Assembly (NCBI RefSeq): GCF_013001025.1
Contig: NZ_CP053021.1
Coordinates: 4,285,001-4,349,000 of the forward strand
DNA from: Sphingobium yanoikuyae
GTDB taxonomy: Bacteria > Pseudomonadota > Alphaproteobacteria > Sphingomonadales > Sphingomonadaceae
Length of the DNA: 64,000 bases
Direction of reading: 5' to 3'
The translations under genes were made by a program, and so were the position numbers. Each line of letters starts with the position of its first letter. Positions within the stretch are counted from its first letter, which is position 1. This document shows, one piece after another, positions 29,223 to 38,159 of the stretch. The notes beneath the pieces are model-generated. The model did not search any database, was not told where the DNA came from, and saw nothing but the letters and a program-made list of their open reading frames with translations.

Positions 29223-31076
29223 ATGGCCAGCGGGGCAAAACGATGGGTGGCGCGTGGGCTGATTGGCCTGATCCTGTTCTGTGCGATCCTGCTGCTGGCG
29301 CTTGCCGCCTTTCCCTGGGGCTGGATGAAGGGGCCGATCGAGCGCCGCCTGTCCGACCGTATCGGCAAGCCGGTGACGATCGGCGCTATGGCGCGGGAAG
29401 ACAGCCTGTCCTTCCATCCCCTTGTCACCCTGCGCGACCTGCGCGTGCCGCAACCCGGCTGGGTCAGGCCCGCTTTGCCCGACCTGGCGCAGATCGGCGA
29501 GATACGCGCCGGCTTTTCGGTCTGGGGCCTGCTGACCGGCGGGCCGGTGCTGGAGCGGCTGGAAGCGCGGCGTGCCCGGCTCCATTTCTATCGCGACGCG
29601 CAGGGCCGCGAAAATTGGAGCGGTGAGCGCAGCAAGGGCAGCGATCGGCGCGGCGGCCGCCCGGCGCTGCACAGCCTGATCATCACCGACAGCCGCATCG
29701 CCTATCGCGACGACAAGCGCGGGCGATCGGTCGATGCCACACTGACCGTGGATCCGCGCGGCCTGCGCCTGTCGGGCAGCGGCGATGTGCGCGGCCATCC
29801 CGTGACCGTCACCGCGACCGGCGGTCCGATCATCGACAGCCAGCCGGGCCAGCGCTGGCCGTTCGACGCGGCGATCAGCGGCGACGCCGTCGGCTTCACC
29901 CTGAAAGGCACGATGGATGGCCCGCTCGACATTGGCCATCTGCGCGGCGAAGCGACCGCCCATGGCACCGACCTCGCCCTGCTCGACGCGATCATCGAGG
30001 CCGGCCTGCCCGGCACCCAGCCGGTAAGGCTGACCGCGCGGGTGACACGCGACCGGCCGGACTGGATCGTCGAGGGGCTGAAAGGCACGATCGGCCGGTC
30101 CGACATTGCCGGCCATGCCACCATCCGCAAGCGTGACGGCCGTACCCGGATCGACGGCGCGCTGAGCGCCGACCGCTTCGATTTCGACGATCTGGCGAGC
30201 AATGCCGGCAAGGCGAAGGCGGCGGCCAAGCGCGCGCAGCTCGGACCGCGCCTGATCCCCGATACGGCGATCGACCTCGCCACCGTCGACCACACCGATG
30301 GCAAGCTGGACCTCAAGGTCCGGCAATTGCTGTGGCCCGGCCCCAGCCCGTTCCGGTCGCTCACTGGCACGATCAGCCTGGAACGCAGCCGGCTGTCGGT
30401 CGAACCACTGACGCTGGGCCTGACACGCGGCACGCTGTCCGGCCGGATCGGCGTCGACCAGCGCGACGGCGGCCCCCTGCTCGACATCGCCATGGCGATG
30501 CGTAACGCACGGCTGCTCGATTTCTTCCCCGACGCCCGGATCGACGGCGCTCTGGTCGGACGGGTCGCGATCAAGGGACGCGGCAGAACCATCCGTCAGG
30601 CACTGGGCACGTCGACCGGCACGATCGCGCTGGTCGCCCGCGACGGCCGCATCCCGGACCGCACCGCCGCGCTGATGGGGCAGGATGTCGGCCGGGGCCT
30701 GACCCTGTCGAAGCGGAAGGAGGCCGTCCTGCGCTGCATCATCACCCGGCTGGATGTGCGCGACGGTATCGCCCGGCCGGGTCCGGTGCTGATCGACACC
30801 TCCCGCGCCCAGACCCATGCCACGGGCACGATACGCCTGTCGGACGAGAGGCTGGCCCTCGCACTGAGCGGCGTGCCCAAGCAGGACAGCCTGTTGCAGC
30901 TGAAGGGCAGCGTGCCGGTCGGCGGCACGATCAAGACGCCCGATATTCAGCTGCCCAGGGACGCCCGATCGGCCAAGGGCATAATCAGGATGATCGGCGA
31001 TGCGATCGGCGGCGAGAAGCAGCCGACCGTGGGCGACGCCGATTGTGATAGCCTTGCCCGCGCCGCGATGCGGTGA
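29223..31076 (+). CDS. AsmA family protein
   Basis: A 617-residue inner-membrane-anchored envelope protein. A single N-terminal membrane helix (about residues 12-32) is followed by an AsmA domain, with VTIGAMAREDSLSFHPLVTL near the start and a C-terminal AsmA_2-like region. AsmA-type proteins are thought to form long beta-taco bridges that help phospholipids reach the outer membrane. The gene stands alone between a dehydrogenase and a convergent HAD phosphatase; the nearby Mla operon also concerns lipid traffic. A GGGAGAG site precedes ATG 29223. Confidence 0.87.
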   Translation: MASGAKRWVARGLIGLILFCAILLLALAAFPWGWMKGPIERRLSDRIGKPVTIGAMAREDSLSFHPLVTLRDLRVPQPGWVRPALPDLAQIGEIRAGFSVWGLLTGGPVLERLEARRARLHFYRDAQGRENWSGERSKGSDRRGGRPALHSLIITDSRIAYRDDKRGRSVDATLTVDPRGLRLSGSGDVRGHPVTVTATGGPIIDSQPGQRWPFDAAISGDAVGFTLKGTMDGPLDIGHLRGEATAHGTDLALLDAIIEAGLPGTQPVRLTARVTRDRPDWIVEGLKGTIGRSDIAGHATIRKRDGRTRIDGALSADRFDFDDLASNAGKAKAAAKRAQLGPRLIPDTAIDLATVDHTDGKLDLKVRQLLWPGPSPFRSLTGTISLERSRLSVEPLTLGLTRGTLSGRIGVDQRDGGPLLDIAMAMRNARLLDFFPDARIDGALVGRVAIKGRGRTIRQALGTSTGTIALVARDGRIPDRTAALMGQDVGRGLTLSKRKEAVLRCIITRLDVRDGIARPGPVLIDTSRAQTHATGTIRLSDERLALALSGVPKQDSLLQLKGSVPVGGTIKTPDIQLPRDARSAKGIIRMIGDAIGGEKQPTVGDADCDSLARAAMR

Positions 31077-31078
31077 AC

Positions 31079-31753
31079 CTAGTTCCAGTCCACCCGCGTC
31101 CAGCCGCGCTCGGCCGCCAGCCTGGCGAGCGGCGGGTGCGGGTTGGAGGCGAACGCCTCGTCGGCGAATTCCAGCATCGGCGCGTCCGACACATGGTCGG
31201 AATAGGCGCGGATATGCGCCTGGCTGCGGTCGATCGCTTCGGCCGCCATCCACGCCTTGATCATCCGCAGCTTGCCGGTGTCGTAGCAATTCTCGCCCGC
31301 AATCTTGGCGCGGACATAGGGCAGATCCTGCCCGACATGGTCGGTCGCGATCACCGTATCGAAGCCCAGCCGCCGCGCGATCGCCTCGACATAGAGGCGG
31401 TAGGAGGCGGTGGCGAGCACCAGCCGATAACCGGCCGCGCGATCCTTGGCGATCTGCTCCAGCGCGCCGGCGCGGACATTCTTCGCCATCACCTTGTCGG
31501 CATAGCTTTCGATATGCGGCTGCAACTTCGCCCGGTCGGCGCGGCCGCCGATCATCAGCCACTGGTTGGTTTCCTTCAGCGTCTGGCGGCTGATCAGTTT
31601 CACCACATAGGCCAGCATGACGAACGGAATGAGCGGCAGGAAGATCAATCGCCAGGGCGCCATATGGGCGGCCACATGGATGAGAAAGCCGGTATAGGTG
31701 CCCGAAAAGGTCACCGTGCGGTCCATGTCGTAAATCGCCAGCCTGTATGTCAT
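31079..31753 (-). CDS. HAD-IB family phosphatase
   Basis: A 224-residue haloacid dehalogenase hydrolase of subgroup IB. Motif I is YDMDRTVT (Asp9 nucleophile, Asp11 acid), motif II ATASYRLYVEAIA, and motif III/IV AYSDHVSDAPML. A short hydrophobic cap segment (about residues 30-55, HVAAHMAPWRLIFLPLIPF) suggests membrane association. Related proteins dephosphorylate phosphoserine or phospholipid intermediates. It is divergent from the mla-type operon, about 100 bases apart, so a role in lipid metabolism is attractive but unproven. Confidence 0.88.
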   Translation of the reverse strand: MTYRLAIYDMDRTVTFSGTYTGFLIHVAAHMAPWRLIFLPLIPFVMLAYVVKLISRQTLKETNQWLMIGGRADRAKLQPHIESYADKVMAKNVRAGALEQIAKDRAAGYRLVLATASYRLYVEAIARRLGFDTVIATDHVGQDLPYVRAKIAGENCYDTGKLRMIKAWMAAEAIDRSQAHIRAYSDHVSDAPMLEFADEAFASNPHPPLARLAAERGWTRVDWN

Positions 31754-31851
31754 GCCGTGTCCGAAACTTTTGCCCTTGCCCGTCGTTCTGTCTGGCGGAT
31801 GGGCCGTTTCGGCTTGCCGCGCAACCGATAATGGACCACTAATCCCTCCAC

Positions 31852-32964
31852 ATGAACAAAGCCGCTGATCTCGTTGAGGAAAGCCGCGACGACGGCGGCA
31901 AGGTCATACGCCTGTCCGGTACCTGGTCGATCGCCTGTTTGCACGACATGCCGAACCGGTTGGACGCCATTTCCGGCCCCATCGCCTGCATCGACGTCGC
32001 CAATATCGACCATATGGACACGATCGGCGCCTGGACCATCCATCGCACCGCCAAGCGGCTGGAAACCGAAGTGTCCGGCGGCAGCACAGACTGCAAGCGA
32101 CTGATCGGCGCGGTCGGCAAGATCGACGAGCCGGTCGATATCCGCCCGACCTATGTCTCCCCCTTCAACCGGGTATTGGGCCAGATTGGCGAGGCGGTGA
32201 TCAATTCCGTCAATACGCTGGTCGGCCTGCTCGGCTTCTTCGGCGGCGTGCTGGTCACGGTCTGGGGCCTGATCCGTCATCCCAGCCGCTTCCGTATCAA
32301 TGCCGTGGTCCAGCGGTTCGAGGTGGTCGGCGTCTCGGCGCTGGGCATCATCGGCCTGATGAGCTTCCTGATCGGCATCGTCATCGCCCAGCAGGGCGCG
32401 GTCCAGTTGCGCCAGTTCGGCATGGAGATGCTGACCATCAACCTGGTCGGTCGCCTCACCTTCCGCGAACTGGGTGTGCTGATGACCGCGATCATGGTGG
32501 CGGGTCGCTCCGGCTCGGCCTTCGCGGCCCAGCTCGGCACGATGAAGCTGACCGAGGAGGTCGACGCGATGCGCACCATCGGCGTGTCGCCGATGGAGGC
32601 GCTGGTGCTGCCCCGCACCCTGGCGGTGGTGGTGATGATGCCGCTGCTCGGCTTCTATTCCTCGATCATCGCGATCATCGGCGGCGGCTTCCTGTGCGCC
32701 GTGTCGCTCGACATTCCGCCGATCACCTTCGTCCAGCGGCTGCGCGAAGTGGTGCCGATCCACGATCTGTGGGTGGGCCTGATCAAGGCGCCGGTGTTCG
32801 GCCTCATCATCGGCATAAGCGGCTGTTTCCAGGGCATGCAGGTCAAGGCCAATGCCGAGGAAGTCGGCCTGCGCACCACGGCGGCCGTGGTCCAGGCGAT
32901 CTTCCTGGTGATCGTGCTCGACGCCTTCTTCGCCGTCTTCTTCACCTGGGTGGGCTGGAACTGA
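31852..32964 (+). CDS. MlaE-type ABC permease with N-terminal STAS-like domain
   Basis: A 370-residue protein: residues 1-105 look like a STAS/MlaB-type domain (IDVANIDHMDTIGAWTIHR) fused to an MlaE permease with about six helices, including LMSFLIGIVIAQQGAVQLRQ and MVAGRSGSAFAAQLG. In E. coli the STAS protein MlaB is separate; the fusion is common in alphaproteobacteria. With the next three genes it should form an inner-membrane ABC transporter moving phospholipids between the membranes. Its stop overlaps the ATPase start by one base. Confidence 0.93.
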   Translation: MNKAADLVEESRDDGGKVIRLSGTWSIACLHDMPNRLDAISGPIACIDVANIDHMDTIGAWTIHRTAKRLETEVSGGSTDCKRLIGAVGKIDEPVDIRPTYVSPFNRVLGQIGEAVINSVNTLVGLLGFFGGVLVTVWGLIRHPSRFRINAVVQRFEVVGVSALGIIGLMSFLIGIVIAQQGAVQLRQFGMEMLTINLVGRLTFRELGVLMTAIMVAGRSGSAFAAQLGTMKLTEEVDAMRTIGVSPMEALVLPRTLAVVVMMPLLGFYSSIIAIIGGGFLCAVSLDIPPITFVQRLREVVPIHDLWVGLIKAPVFGLIIGISGCFQGMQVKANAEEVGLRTTAAVVQAIFLVIVLDAFFAVFFTWVGWN

Positions 32965-33839
32965 TGACCACCGATGAACGCCAGGCCAAGGAAGAGCGGA
33001 TCGAACGCGCGGTCGCGTCCGACGACATCGCCATTTCGGTGCGCGGCCTGAAAAACAGCTTCGGCGACCAGACCGTCCACGAAAATCTCGACCTCGACGT
33101 GCGCAAGGGCGAGATATTGGGCGTGGTCGGCGGATCGGGCACCGGCAAGTCGGTGCTGATGCGGTCGATCATCGGCCTTCAGGTGCCCGACGAGGGCGAA
33201 GTCCATGTCTTTGGCGAGGATATGGTCGGCCGCCTGGACGATGACGAGGCATTGGCGATCCGCAAGCGCTGGGGCGTGCTGTTTCAGGGCGGCGCGCTCT
33301 TCTCGACGCTGACCGTGGCCGAGAATGTCGAAGTGCCGATCCGCGAATATTATCCCAATATCGGCCCGGTGCTGCGCGACGAGATCGCCGCCTACAAGAT
33401 CCGCATGACGGGTCTCCCGGCCGAAGCCGGCCCCAAATATCCGGCCGAACTGTCGGGCGGCATGAAGAAGCGCGCCGGCCTGGCCCGTGCCCTGGCGCTC
33501 GACCCGGACCTGCTGTTCCTCGACGAGCCGACCGCTGGCCTCGACCCGATCGGCGCGGCGGCATTCGACGACCAGACGCGCAAGTTGCAGGAGACGCTGG
33601 GCCTCACCGTCTTCCTCATCACCCATGATCTCGACACCCTCTATTCGATCTGCGACCGTGTCGCGGTGCTGGCCGACAAGAAGGTGATCGCGGTCGGGAC
33701 GATCGACGAATTGCTGGCGCTCGATCACCCCTGGATCCAGGAATATTTCAACGGTCCGCGTGGCCGCGCCGCAACCGCGGCGGTTACGCGCGAACGCGGC
33801 AAGGCCGCTGCCGAAAAACAAGCGGACGGAAGGCAATAG
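32964..33839 (+). CDS. MlaF-type ABC ATPase
   Basis: A 291-residue ATP-binding subunit. Walker A is VVGGSGTGKSVLM, the signature LSGGMKKRAGLARAL, Walker B LLFLDEPTAGLDP and the switch histidine ITHDLDTL. The MKKR form of the signature is typical of the Mla/Ttg2 group. The frame extends upstream into mlaE, but ATG 32964, overlapping the mlaE stop, is the proper start. The C-terminal 20 residues are Arg/Lys/Ala-rich and probably disordered. It powers the lipid transporter encoded around it. Confidence 0.94.
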   Translation: MTTDERQAKEERIERAVASDDIAISVRGLKNSFGDQTVHENLDLDVRKGEILGVVGGSGTGKSVLMRSIIGLQVPDEGEVHVFGEDMVGRLDDDEALAIRKRWGVLFQGGALFSTLTVAENVEVPIREYYPNIGPVLRDEIAAYKIRMTGLPAEAGPKYPAELSGGMKKRAGLARALALDPDLLFLDEPTAGLDPIGAAAFDDQTRKLQETLGLTVFLITHDLDTLYSICDRVAVLADKKVIAVGTIDELLALDHPWIQEYFNGPRGRAATAAVTRERGKAAAEKQADGRQ

Positions 33840-33842
33840 GAT

Positions 33843-34805
33843 ATGGAAACCCGGTCCAATCATGTGCTGGTCGGCGCGGTCACGCTGCTGCTGCTGGCCG
33901 CCATCATGGCGGCGGCCTTCTGGTTCTCGCGCCTGTCGCAGGGCGACAACAAGGAATATGACATCTTCTTCAAGCAGTCGGTAAACGGCCTCGCCAAGGG
34001 ATCGGGCGTCAATTATTCCGGCGTCCCTTCCGGCCAGGTCGAGAAGATCGAACTGTGGAAGCGTGATCCCAGCTTCGTGAAGGTCCGCATTTCGGTGAAG
34101 GACGGCACCCCCGTGCTGCAGGGCACGACCGCGACCATCGCTGGCGTGGGCTTCACCGGCGTCAGCGAGATCGTGCTGGACGGCGCGGTCAAGGGCGCGC
34201 CGCCGATCCTCTGCCCGGCCGAGAATATCACTTCGGCCTGCCCCGACGGCGTGCCGGTGATCCCGACCAAGCCGGGTGCGCTGGGCGAACTGCTCAACAA
34301 TGCGCCGCAGCTGCTGGAGCGGCTGTCGACCCTGACCGAGAAGCTCACCGAGCTGCTCAACGACAAGAATCAGCAGTCGATCGCCGGCATACTCGCCAAT
34401 CTCGACCGGGTGACCGGTTCACTGGCCGATCGCAGCCCGGAAATCGCCGCCACCCTCGCCGAAGCGCGCATCGCGGTGCAGCGCACCGGCGTTGCCGCGC
34501 AGCAGATCGGCGAGCTGGCCGCGACCACCAATGGCCTGATCAATGACGAAGGGCGCCCGTTGATGGCCGACCTGCGCAAGAGCGTCGCTTCCGCCAGCCG
34601 CAGCATCGACACGCTCGACAAGACCATCGCCGAGGCCCAGCCCGGCGTGCATGCCTTCAGCAACCAGACCATGCCGGAAGTGAATCGCCTGGTTCGCGAC
34701 CTGCGTGAAATGTCGCGCGCCTTCCGTGGCGTCGCCGAAAAACTCGACCAGCAGGGCGCGGGCTCGATCGTCGGATCGCCCCAGCTGCCCGACTATAAGC
34801 CATGA
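33843..34805 (+). CDS. MlaD-type MCE lipid-binding protein
   Basis: A 320-residue periplasmic substrate-binding subunit anchored by one N-terminal helix (about residues 9-28). The MCE domain follows (about 38-115, FKQSVNGLAKGSGVNYSGVP, then ATIAGVGFTGVSEIVLDG), and the C-terminal half is a long helical segment expected to oligomerise. It should form the hexameric ring that passes phospholipids to MlaE. It starts three bases after the ATPase gene and overlaps the lipoprotein frame at its end. Confidence 0.93.
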   Translation: METRSNHVLVGAVTLLLLAAIMAAAFWFSRLSQGDNKEYDIFFKQSVNGLAKGSGVNYSGVPSGQVEKIELWKRDPSFVKVRISVKDGTPVLQGTTATIAGVGFTGVSEIVLDGAVKGAPPILCPAENITSACPDGVPVIPTKPGALGELLNNAPQLLERLSTLTEKLTELLNDKNQQSIAGILANLDRVTGSLADRSPEIAATLAEARIAVQRTGVAAQQIGELAATTNGLINDEGRPLMADLRKSVASASRSIDTLDKTIAEAQPGVHAFSNQTMPEVNRLVRDLREMSRAFRGVAEKLDQQGAGSIVGSPQLPDYKP

Positions 34806-34816
34806 AAGGGAGCCGG

Positions 34817-35431
34817 ATGATGGTCCACAAGAAACTGGGTGGCGCATCGCTGGCGCTGGCCGCTGCAATCGCCCTGTCCGGCTGCGTCTCGATCGGCAGC
34901 AAGCCGCCGCAGCAGTTGCTGACGCTCGACGCCGCGCACAAGGTGCCGACCGGCGCGCAGAGCAATGCCGGCGGCGGCCGCAGCCTGATCATCGTCGATC
35001 CCGAAGCCGCGCGCGTCATCGACACGGTGCGCGTGCCGGTGCAGGTGACGCCGACCTCGGTCGCCTATGTCACCAAGGTGCAGTGGGCGGAAACGCCCCG
35101 CCATCTGTTCCGGCGGCTGCTGGCCGAAACCGTATCGGCCACCACCGACCGGATCGTGCTTGATCCCGGCCAGTTTTCCGGTGACGGCGGCCAGCGCCTG
35201 AGCGGCGAGCTGATCAGCTTCACCATCGATCAGGCCAGCAACAATGCGGTCGTCACCTTCGACGCAGCGCTGATGACCCCGGCTGGCGTCGCGATCGCCC
35301 GCCAGCGCTTCACCGCCAGCGCGCCGGTCGGCGGCAAGATCGACGCCAGCAGCGTCGGCGCGCCGCTTAACAGCGCCGCCAACAAGGTGGCGACCGACGT
35401 GGCCGCCTGGGTCGCGGCGCAGAAGGACTGA
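34817..35431 (+). CDS. ABC-transport auxiliary lipoprotein
   Basis: A roughly 204-residue lipoprotein (lipobox IALSGC) of the ABC-type transport auxiliary/PqiC-like family, last gene of the mla operon. Conserved features include TDRIVLDPGQFSGDGGQRLS and the beta-strand pattern of the DUF330-like domain. It probably docks the MCE ring to the outer membrane. An ATG at 34802 overlaps the mlaD stop, but AGGGAG sits just before the ATG pair at 34817/34820, which is preferred. A GC hairpin follows. Confidence 0.88.
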   Translation: MMVHKKLGGASLALAAAIALSGCVSIGSKPPQQLLTLDAAHKVPTGAQSNAGGGRSLIIVDPEAARVIDTVRVPVQVTPTSVAYVTKVQWAETPRHLFRRLLAETVSATTDRIVLDPGQFSGDGGQRLSGELISFTIDQASNNAVVTFDAALMTPAGVAIARQRFTASAPVGGKIDASSVGAPLNSAANKVATDVAAWVAAQKD

Positions 35432-35436
35432 TGGCC

Positions 35437-35462
35437 CGGCCGGGGTTTGGACGCCCCGGCCG
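35437..35462. terminator. GC hairpin between the mla operon and pepN
   Basis: CGGCCGGGG / CCCCGGCCG, 9-bp perfect stem with an 8-base loop between convergent genes. The following CCGCCTTTCCC is only weakly T-rich. Confidence 0.6.
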
Positions 35463-35473
35463 CCGCCTTTCCC

Positions 35474-38077
35474 TTATCCCTCCAGGCTCTTGCTCGCCTG
35501 CTCGGTCACGTCCTTGGACAGGCCGGGCTCGTTCAGGATGCGCTGCAGTTCCGCCCGCATCTGTGCGGCGCGGCCTTCATCGAAGCGCTTCCAGCGGCCG
35601 AGCGGCGGCACCAGCCGGGCGGCGGTCTGCGGATTGAGCTTGTCGAGCGCGATGATGCAGTCGGCGACCAGCCGATAACCCTTGCCCGACTTGTGGTGGA
35701 ACGCCCATTGGTTGCCGGCAAAGGCACCATAAAGCGAGCGCACCCGGTTCGGATTATTGAGCGTGAACGCCTTGTGCTGGCCCAGCTGCGCAACCAGTTC
35801 CACCGTATCGGGATGGAAGGCGAAGGCCTGGGTCTGGAACCATTTGTCCAGGGTCAGCGCATCGTCGCTGTAGCGATTGTAGAAGATGTCGAGCGCCGCC
35901 TCCCGTTCCGGGCTGGTGCCGCTTGCCAGCGTCGCCAGCGCCGACTGGCGTTCGGTCATGTTGTCGGCCTCGCTGAATTGGCCATAGGCGATCGCCGGCC
36001 CGTCCTCCGTGCCCGACGCGACCAGATAGAGCAGCGCGACATTGCGCAGCTTGCGCGCGCCCTTGGCGGCCGGAGAGACCGCGAAGCCGTTCGCCTTGGT
36101 CCTGGCATGAATATCGCGCCACAGCGGTTCCAGATCGGCGCCCAGGCGCGTCTGGAGCGCATCGCGGGCGGCGTGGATGGCATCCGGGTCCACCTGCTTC
36201 ATCTGGTCGCCCAAATAGGCTTCGCTCGGCAGGCGCACCGCTTCCGCGACGAAGGCGGGGTCGAGCAGCGGATCGGTGATGGTGTTGCGCACCGCGTCGA
36301 CCACCGCGCTCACATCGACGCTCTGGCCCGCCACCTGGCCGACCAGCACATTGACCATCAGCTGCTGCATCGCCTCATAACGGGCGAAGGGATCATCATC
36401 ATGCGCCGACAGGAAGGCGAGATCGGCCTGGCTGCGGTTGGTCTCGACGATCACCGGCGCGGAAAAGCCGCGGTTGATCGACAGGATCGGCAGGCTGGCG
36501 AAATTGTCGAACGTGAAACGCCGCTGCGCCTCCGTCAGCATCAGCAACTGGTCGCCATGATGGCTACCGGTCGCCGGATCATAGAGCGCGACGCGCAGCG
36601 GGATCGCCATCGGCCGCTTGTCGGGCTGGCCCGGCGTCGGCGGCACGCTCTGTTCCAGCAGCAGCTCGGCGGTGCGGCTGACCGGATCATGGCTCAGCAG
36701 CGCGCGGACATGGGGCGTGCCGGCCTGCTCATACCAGCGGCGGAACTGGCCAAGGTCGATCTCGCCGCCCTCCTCCATCGCGCGGACGAAATCCTCGCAG
36801 GTCGCCGCCTCGCCATCATGCCGGTCGAAATAGAGGTCGGTGCCGGCACGGAACCGCTCCGCCCCCAGCATCAGCGCCATCATGCGGATCAGCTCGGCGC
36901 CCTTATTATAGATGGTCGCGGTATAGAAGTTGCTGATTTCCATGTAGGATTCGGGCCGCACCGGATGCGCCAAGGGCCCCGAATCCTCCTGGAACTGGGC
37001 CGCGCGCAGGATCCGCACATCCTCGATCCGCTTGACCGCATGGCTGCCCATGTCGGCCGAAAAATTCTGGTCGCGAAAGACGGTGAAGCCCTCCTTCAGC
37101 GAGAGCTGGAACCAGTCGCGACAGGTGACGCGATTGCCCGACCAGTTGTGGAAATATTCATGCGCCACCACGCCCTCGACACCATCATAGTCGATGTCGG
37201 TCGCGGTCTCGGGATCAGCGAGAATATAGCGCGAATTGAAGATGTTGAGGCCTTTATTCTCCATCGCGCCGAAATTGAAGTCGGCCACGGCGACGATGTT
37301 GAACACGTCCAGATCATATTCGCGGCCATAGACGCGCTCGTCCCAGGCCATGCTGTTCTTGAGCGCCTGCATCGCATGGTCGGTGCGCGGCAGGTCGGCC
37401 TCGCGCACCCAGATGCCCAGCGCCACTTCGCGCCCGCTCATCGTTACGAAACGGTCGGCGTTGCAGGCGAGGTCGCCAGCCACCAGCGCGAAAAGATAGC
37501 AGGGCTTGGGGAAAGGATCATTCCACAGCGCCCAGTGGCGGCCGCCCTCCAGGTCGCCCTGCTCGACCGGATCACCATTGGCGAGCAGGATCGGGTAGCG
37601 CGCCTTGTCGGCGGTCAGCTTCACGCTGTAGCGCGACAGGATATCCGGCCTGTCGGGGAAGAAGGTGATACGACGGAATCCCTCCGCCTCGCACTGGGTG
37701 CAGAGCAGGCCGCCGCTGGCATAAAGGCCCATCAGCTTGCTGTTGCTCTCCGGCGCCAGCTCGACCAGCACCTCCACCTTGTGCGTCGCACCGCCGAGCG
37801 GGACGACCAGCGCGCCGGCCTCCAGCGTCCATTCCGTTTCGTTGAGGCTGCGGCCGTCGACCTTCACCGCCAGCGGCACCAGCCCGTCGCCATCGAGCCG
37901 CAGCGGCCGGTCATGGTCGCCATTGCGCGCCACCGACATGTCCGACCAGACCCGCGTCCGCGCGGCATCCAGGTCGAAGTCGAGGGCGATGTCGGGGACC
38001 AGCCAGTCGGGCACGCGATAATCGGCGCGGCGGATGATGGCGGGAGCGGCGGCTTGGGTGGATTGGATATCGGCCAT
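35474..38077 (-). CDS. pepN: Aminopeptidase N
   Basis: An 867-residue M1 zinc aminopeptidase removing N-terminal residues from peptides in the cytoplasm. The exopeptidase motif GAMENKGLN and the zinc site HEYFHNWSGNRVTCRDW with the downstream Glu in LKEGFTVFRD are intact. Length matches PepN (about 870). Domains run from the N-terminal beta saddle through the thermolysin-like core to a helical C-terminal domain. The gene is downstream of parB on the same strand, separated by 82 bases containing an inverted repeat. Confidence 0.97.
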   Translation of the reverse strand: MADIQSTQAAAPAIIRRADYRVPDWLVPDIALDFDLDAARTRVWSDMSVARNGDHDRPLRLDGDGLVPLAVKVDGRSLNETEWTLEAGALVVPLGGATHKVEVLVELAPESNSKLMGLYASGGLLCTQCEAEGFRRITFFPDRPDILSRYSVKLTADKARYPILLANGDPVEQGDLEGGRHWALWNDPFPKPCYLFALVAGDLACNADRFVTMSGREVALGIWVREADLPRTDHAMQALKNSMAWDERVYGREYDLDVFNIVAVADFNFGAMENKGLNIFNSRYILADPETATDIDYDGVEGVVAHEYFHNWSGNRVTCRDWFQLSLKEGFTVFRDQNFSADMGSHAVKRIEDVRILRAAQFQEDSGPLAHPVRPESYMEISNFYTATIYNKGAELIRMMALMLGAERFRAGTDLYFDRHDGEAATCEDFVRAMEEGGEIDLGQFRRWYEQAGTPHVRALLSHDPVSRTAELLLEQSVPPTPGQPDKRPMAIPLRVALYDPATGSHHGDQLLMLTEAQRRFTFDNFASLPILSINRGFSAPVIVETNRSQADLAFLSAHDDDPFARYEAMQQLMVNVLVGQVAGQSVDVSAVVDAVRNTITDPLLDPAFVAEAVRLPSEAYLGDQMKQVDPDAIHAARDALQTRLGADLEPLWRDIHARTKANGFAVSPAAKGARKLRNVALLYLVASGTEDGPAIAYGQFSEADNMTERQSALATLASGTSPEREAALDIFYNRYSDDALTLDKWFQTQAFAFHPDTVELVAQLGQHKAFTLNNPNRVRSLYGAFAGNQWAFHHKSGKGYRLVADCIIALDKLNPQTAARLVPPLGRWKRFDEGRAAQMRAELQRILNEPGLSKDVTEQASKSLEG

Positions 38078-38102
38078 GGCACCAGCCTAGTGCCTGATTC
38101 TG

Positions 38103-38133
38103 TGAGGGGGAAGCGCTTTGCACGTCCCCCTCA
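38103..38133. repeat. Inverted repeat between parB and pepN
   Basis: TGAGGGGGA / TCCCCCTCA, 9 bp with a 13-base loop, between the parB stop and the pepN start (both minus strand). It may end the par operon, though it lacks a clear T-run. Confidence 0.5.
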
Positions 38134-38159
38134 TCCGGAACCGAACCGACGCGGCGTTT

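Noticed and set aside
36516..36531. CGTGAAAC-containing stretch in pepN resembling parS
   Set aside because: Only 12 of 16 matches with the left half-site destroyed and no dyad symmetry.
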